Shown here: one piece after another, positions 63,823-64,000 of the stretch
How the letters are laid out: every line of letters begins with the position of its first letter
How positions within the stretch are numbered: the first letter of the stretch is position 1
Source: Sphingorhabdus sp. 109
GTDB lineage: Bacteria > Pseudomonadota > Alphaproteobacteria > Sphingomonadales > Sphingomonadaceae
Reading direction: 5' to 3'
NCBI RefSeq assembly: GCF_902506555.1
Contig: NZ_LR732707.1
Location: 1,939,564 to 2,003,563 of the forward strand
DNA length: 64,000 nucleotides
Position numbers and translations under genes: made by a program
Notes under the pieces: model-generated
Told to the model about the DNA's origin: nothing
Seen by the model: the letters and a program-made list of their open reading frames with translations, nothing else
Databases searched by the model: none

Positions 63823-64000
63823 GTGTTTTGGTATCATCGTAGTGACGCAAGGAACGAAGATGAGACCAAAACAGAAAAATTCCAAAGCTAGTGCTGAACG
63901 CGTGGTCAAGGACATCCGCCGTCAAACCCGCAAGCAGTATAGTGCAGAAGAGAAGATACGGATCGTGCTGGAAGGCCTGCGCGGTGATGATACGATTGCC
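63771..64000 (+). mobile_element. IS3-family insertion sequence, left end
   Basis: From about 63771 (TGCTGTCCCCCGTCAGCG, probable inverted-repeat end) the DNA belongs to an insertion sequence whose OrfA starts at 63860. The right end and OrfB lie outside the window. The exact left boundary is estimated from where SDR similarity ends. Confidence 0.7.
63860..64000 (+). CDS. IS3-family transposase OrfA, partial
   Basis: The first 47 residues of an HTH transposase OrfA: a basic start, AERVVKDIRRQTRKQYSAEE and KIRIVLEGLRGDDTIA, the typical N-terminus of one IS3 group, with AAGGAACGAAG before the ATG. Continues past the end of the window. OrfB is usually made by frameshifting or as a second ORF. 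Confidence 0.88.
   Translation, partial: MRPKQKNSKASAERVVKDIRRQTRKQYSAEEKIRIVLEGLRGDDTIA

Overview
The window looks like chromosomal DNA of an alphaproteobacterium of the order Sphingomonadales (Sphingorhabdus, Parasphingorhabdus or Sphingopyxis type). The evidence is the gene order pcm-like / tolC / popZ (DUF2497) / valS, the TIGR02186 + TauE/SafE pair, many TonB and FecI/FecR type genes, the bifunctional GNAT/nitrilase protein, and one copy of a short palindromic repeat that is common in these genomes. The genus is inference from protein resemblance, not from a search.

Layout. 0-11 kb: a lipoprotein with a Pro-Thr linker, a small TPR protein, tRNA-Cys, then pcm-like, tolC, popZ, an S9 peptidase, a crotonase and valS. 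11-19.6 kb (minus strand): a frameshifted small gene, a HerA-type ATPase, TIGR02186 + TSUP sulfite exporter, an NfrB-like glycosyltransferase with an NfrA-C-like barrel protein, and a LuxR-HTH protein with a C-terminal membrane helix. 19.9-32.3 kb: metabolic genes (MFS transporter, thioesterase, crotonase, chromene-carboxylate isomerase, GST, AlaC-like aminotransferase, S9 peptidase, PhoD phosphatase, DUF3667, GNAT-nitrilase). 32.4-35.4 kb: an ABC exporter and a PF14907-type nucleotidyltransferase, gene types that elsewhere accompany lasso peptide clusters. 35.4-44 kb: LysR/VOC/DJ-1/NAD-binding genes, AsmA, and a 1068-residue autotransporter behind a conspicuous 5' hairpin. 44.3-48.2 kb: sigma factor, FecR and a TonB receptor with an STN domain.

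The most interesting stretch is 49.1-58.3 kb. It holds a candidate ribosomally made peptide (RiPP) cluster: a DUF6445 2-oxoglutarate oxygenase, a flavin halogenase, an Asp/Asn beta-hydroxylase-like oxygenase, an HPr-kinase-like protein, a sulfotransferase, a PqqD-like recognition element, a 53-residue precursor candidate, a second (divergent) sulfotransferase, an asparagine-synthetase-like cyclase and a GT8-like glycosyltransferase. Recognition element, cyclase, kinase and sulfotransferase are the parts list of phosphorylated (paeninodin-type) lasso clusters. However, no B2 leader peptidase is visible, the candidate core does not offer Asp/Glu at position 7-9 after the canonical cut, and the oxygenase/halogenase set is unusual. 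The cluster lies between the two decayed ends of one gene type (ParB-like domain at 48.26-48.41 kb; DNA methyltransferase domain at 58.47-58.95 kb), with an IS3 transposase relic at the left edge. This suggests it arrived by, or sits in, a mobile insertion.

59.2-64 kb: a TetR-regulated catabolic operon in decay. Its homogentisate-dioxygenase-like gene carries an in-frame TAG, it continues with an alpha/beta hydrolase and a short-chain dehydrogenase (SDR), and its last SDR gene is cut by an IS3-family element that runs off the window.
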